Source: Kalaharituber pfeilii (taxonomy: Eukaryota; Ascomycota; Pezizomycetes; Pezizales; Pezizaceae). From it: 64,000 bases of DNA. The stretch covers positions 62,001-126,000 of the forward strand of contig WHUZ01000094.1 of the NCBI GenBank assembly GCA_015179045.1, in the 5' to 3' direction. The position numbers and the translations under genes are program-made. Shown here piece by piece: positions 60,952-64,000 of the stretch (position 1 is the first letter of the stretch; every line of letters starts with the position of its first letter). The notes beneath the pieces were generated by a model, which was given only the letters and a program-made list of their open reading frames with translations, made no database searches and was not told the origin of the DNA.

Positions 60952-63300
60952 GATACTCACCACCCGTAGTAGTGTAGTAATTCCGGATTGAAGGACCTGG
61001 CCATCCCTCCAAATTTCCCCTAGATACCCGTGGCGTCTTCATGTGCAGAACATAAGTAATGGTCGAAAAATAAAAAGATCCCCACCATCGAATAAAAGTT
61101 CGCATTAGTCAAGTCCATGTCGTACCGTAGTAACTTTGGTGAACTGGTCCTCGAGGCGGAAGATACGGCTCTCTAGCGAGGTGTCATATTATTATGCCCC
61201 AGGTTCATTGTCACGGATGTCAACATACTCTCCCGGTCTCTCCGCTTCTTCCTAGCGCTTGCGAGTATAAAACTCTGAGGATCGGTTGCTGTGCCAATGA
61301 AGCGATTCCTAATCGTTTCGTGATTTGGATGGACAGAATACGGCTTTTGCATGACCATATGACGAATGAATCGGGACCAATTTTTTGTCGAAGGATTGGC
61401 CTGACAAAAGGACGGCAAGCCGCCTGGAAGGCAAGCGACTCAATCATCTGCTCTGTGGCATTCTTAGTCATTCCTTTTTCAAGGATTATTCGCAATGATG
61501 AGTGGCTTTACTGCTTGCCATCTGCCGTTTACCCTTACCTATTAGGGAGTTCTTGCTGCCAAGGGATGGATCAGGAATTGAAGTCTTTTAGAGTGTGGCG
61601 CAACCCTGAGCCTGGCAGAAAGTGTAGTTGATTTTTGCTTCGTCAGGAATATGGATTTTCCGTTGTTTATTAGTATTCATAAGTGATGGTATTCGATATT
61701 GCAAGTACTGGGCTTGGCATGAGACTACTGGCGTAGATGCAGGCTATGCAGCTTTCATGTTTGCTTGGATCCCTTCCAATTTCATAGATCGCAACTCAAC
61801 GGGCTCAGATATTCCCTGATTTGTGATTGCCCATGTGATTCGACTCGTAGAATTGAATCCTGCTTTCAGAAATGCAAATTGGATAGAAGCTGATGAAGAT
61901 AGGTGAAAATTCCTTCCGTAGGATTTTCTAGCGCGTGGCGCGGCTATCCCTATGGCTCCCTGGGAGTATCCCTTCCCTATCGAGAGCTTGCCGAACGTTG
62001 TATAGAAGATGGAGCAATTCTTCACCTTGGCGCTTACTGTGCGGGCTTGGCATGTGCTCTACATAAGCGATGGGTGCCCCTTCTGATCTTTTGTCCGTGC
62101 CAGAGAAGGCTCTGGGTTTCCAAGTCCCAATCGGGCCCTGGAACTTGAAGGGCTTTGTACGTCAGCTTGCCGTCTTAATTTTGAAAGCGCCGCAATTTTT
62201 CCGTGCTCAGCTAGTGAAAGGACGGTTTATACTACATACCAGCAAAGTTAGCATACCCTTCCTAATATGATAACGTGAGAATGAAGGTTAGGGAGCTCAC
62301 CGTTTTGGCTGTGACTTTCACAAGTCTTATAATTCCCCAGGTTATCTTATTCAATACAACCCGGTCTGAACGTAACTGGCGGTTCGAGCAGTGGAAGAGA
62401 TGTGGCACCTTGTGCAGTAGTCTGGGGGTACTTGTGCGGACGGTTCCAAGATATCATAAATTCTCATCGGAAGGGCCCAGCTCTTGAATCCACGCTAATC
62501 GAGTCACCGGACGGGGATGACTGACAAATAAACACGGTAACATACTATTTTGATTCCACGGGTTCGTTGGTTGTCATGCACACGACACAAGTGTGGTATC
62601 GAGAATTTCCGCTTGTCATCGAGCTGTTTAGTATAGACCGAGATATTGCGCTGGCTGAACCCGGTAAATAAAACGGGCCATTGTAACAGTCACTAAGGTT
62701 TGAAGGGAGAAGGCGGCCCTGAATTGGACGTGCTTATAGAGCCTTGAGTTGTATTGTACGGTGATGGTGTTTAGTAGGTCCATACGCACATCGCAGCCAA
62801 GGACCATTTGGTAATCAATCCAGCCCCTAGTCTCGTAACCAGACTATGGTTGGCCTACGCATTCGGGGATTTTATTTGCTACGGGCGAGGGGAGGTTGTC
62901 ATGAGACACTAGAGTTAATTGGGGTCGAATAGATGGATAGAACTTGCAAAGGGCTGTGCTCGTTTGTATGTAACAGTCTCGAACGTTTGTTTAGTTATTT
63001 TGCTAAATCAAAAGACCAGCCTTGCTTCATATTATCATACTGCCAGAGCAATAAAGCAGATACATAAATTTCTTGGGGCGGCGAAGCCCAAAATTTAAAA
63101 GTGACGATCATCTCTGAGGCTGGTAAAGCTTTCCAACAGGGGTTTTGTGGCTCGAGGATTGAGCCACGTTCGAACGCATTTTACGGGTCCCCTCCATATG
63201 TACTCGAGTACCAAGCAGGACGAGGCTCCTACCAAGCCAGTGCACGCGGCTGCTGGGGAACGGCGCCTGATTGGATCGTGAACAGGTAAGTCACCGCCCG
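60952..63300. other. Gene-free region with unassigned open frames
   Basis: Both strands carry frames of 60-145 codons (61194-61631 +, 61220-61495 -, 61744-62025 -). The two minus-strand frames at 61173-61495 complement each other in a way that suggests one frameshifted coding remnant (HPNHETIRNRFIGTATD), but I do not recognise it. No intact gene is supported. Confidence 0.35.
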
Positions 63301-64000
63301 GGTTCGAGACTGAGGCCCCTGCCTGCCTGCCGCCCGCATCGCTCCATGCCGGTATGCATAACGAGGCCACTCTGGGAGAAAGGGCCCAGGCGTAAGTGGA
63401 GGGGGGCTGCTCCCCTTTCTCTGCCCTGCCTTGTGTGCCGCGGGCGACCTAGCTCCCTGCTCGCTGCTCGCTGCTCCCTGCTCCCAAGTGCCACCACCGT
63501 ACTCGTCCCCTTTTCCCTGACCCCTTCCAACTTTTTTTCTTTCTTTGACCGTCTTACCCTTAACCTCTTTCGTTGCACGCCTGCTCTTCACTTTGTCGCA
63601 CGTACTTGCATTATCACTATTGTTATTACCATTGTAACTTGTCTCCCCAATCTTTCACGCGCTCCGCTCGTTCTGCCACCACGTCAAAAGAGTCCCAATT
63701 GAAGGTTATTCCTTGTTGGCCCCTCTCCCGCGCCTCCAACCCCCCCCCCCCCCCCGCCCCCCGTTCGTACGCACTTTGCCTGCATCCCAGTAGTTCGTAG
63801 AGAGGCGGGCGCGAATGTGGGCGTGCGCTGCTGACCCAACTGCTTCCCCCCCCCTCCCACCACCACCACCACCACCACCACAGTCCAGGGCCAGCTGGTT
63901 GTTCCGAGCGATCTTGCCTCTCGCACGTCCTCCCTTCTCCTCCTGCTCCTCCTCCTCCATTCCTCTCCCCCTTCTTGTTCTGACTTAGCTTTTATCCTTT
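63300..64000 (+). promoter_or_regulatory. GC/CT-rich probable promoter or leader of a gene beyond the right edge
   Basis: CT-rich + strand DNA with a C run (63740-63755), a (CCA)n run (63857-63882) and a CCAAT-like site (TGATTGGATC near 63268) resembles the upstream regions of the conserved genes in this window. By analogy, a + strand gene probably starts past 64000. No coding frame with a domain is seen inside the window. Confidence 0.4.

Noticed and set aside
46151..61730. Shared CTTGGCATGAGACTAC at about 46152 and 61713
   Set aside because: Only about 16 bases match and flanks differ, so a repeat family cannot be claimed from this window.

Overview
The window reads as nuclear DNA from a filamentous ascomycete, most likely a Pezizomycete (truffle/morel relatives). 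That placement is inferred from gene content: Bud4, a Jsn1/Puf1-type RRM+Pumilio protein, an Ecl1-type zinc protein, a long Snf5 with a C-terminal zinc-like module, and families of HNH nucleases, PD-(D/E)XK-like proteins and protein-kinase-like proteins. Introns are short and spliceosomal, with GTATGT/GTAAGT/GTGAGT donors, CTAAC/CTGAC branch sites and CAG/TAG acceptors. There are no operons, tRNAs, rRNAs or CRISPR arrays that I can see.

Layout. 1-3119: gene-free, GC-rich, low-complexity DNA upstream of the first gene. 3120-7857 (+): BUD4, five exons, with a frame break near 4.83 kb. 7858-11792: intergenic, rich in homopolymers. 11793-15742 (-): Jsn1/Puf1-like RNA-binding protein, four exons, 1215 aa. 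15743-39792: a desert of about 24 kb that contains a decayed PD-(D/E)XK-like gene (17.9-18.5 kb), a 643-bp terminal-inverted-repeat element (33.3-33.9 kb) and a GC-rich island (37.5-38.8 kb). 39793-40964 (+): Ecl1-type protein, two exons. 40965-52141: a second desert with an AT-rich patch (48.4-48.8 kb), a coiled-coil-coding remnant, a 163-bp MITE and a decayed kinase-like gene. 52142-53491 (+): intact HNH nuclease-type gene, two exons. 54400-56838 (-): SNF5, convergent with the HNH gene. 56839-58160: GC-rich island upstream of SNF5. 58.2-63.2 kb: decayed HNH and PD-(D/E)XK-like copies and unassigned DNA. 63.3-64.0 kb: GC- and pyrimidine-rich DNA that resembles the promoter or leader of a + strand gene beyond the right edge.

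The four conserved genes are unrelated regulators (septation and polarity, mRNA binding, lifespan/stress, chromatin remodelling) with no evident pathway link. What they share is flank composition. C- or CT-rich tracts on the coding strand lie upstream (inside intron 1 for BUD4), T-rich runs on the coding strand lie downstream, and wide deserts with relic accessory genes separate them. The accessory layer (HNH, PD-(D/E)XK-like and kinase-like genes plus TA-flanked TIR elements) is mostly dead; only the HNH gene at 52 kb still reads as an intact coding sequence.
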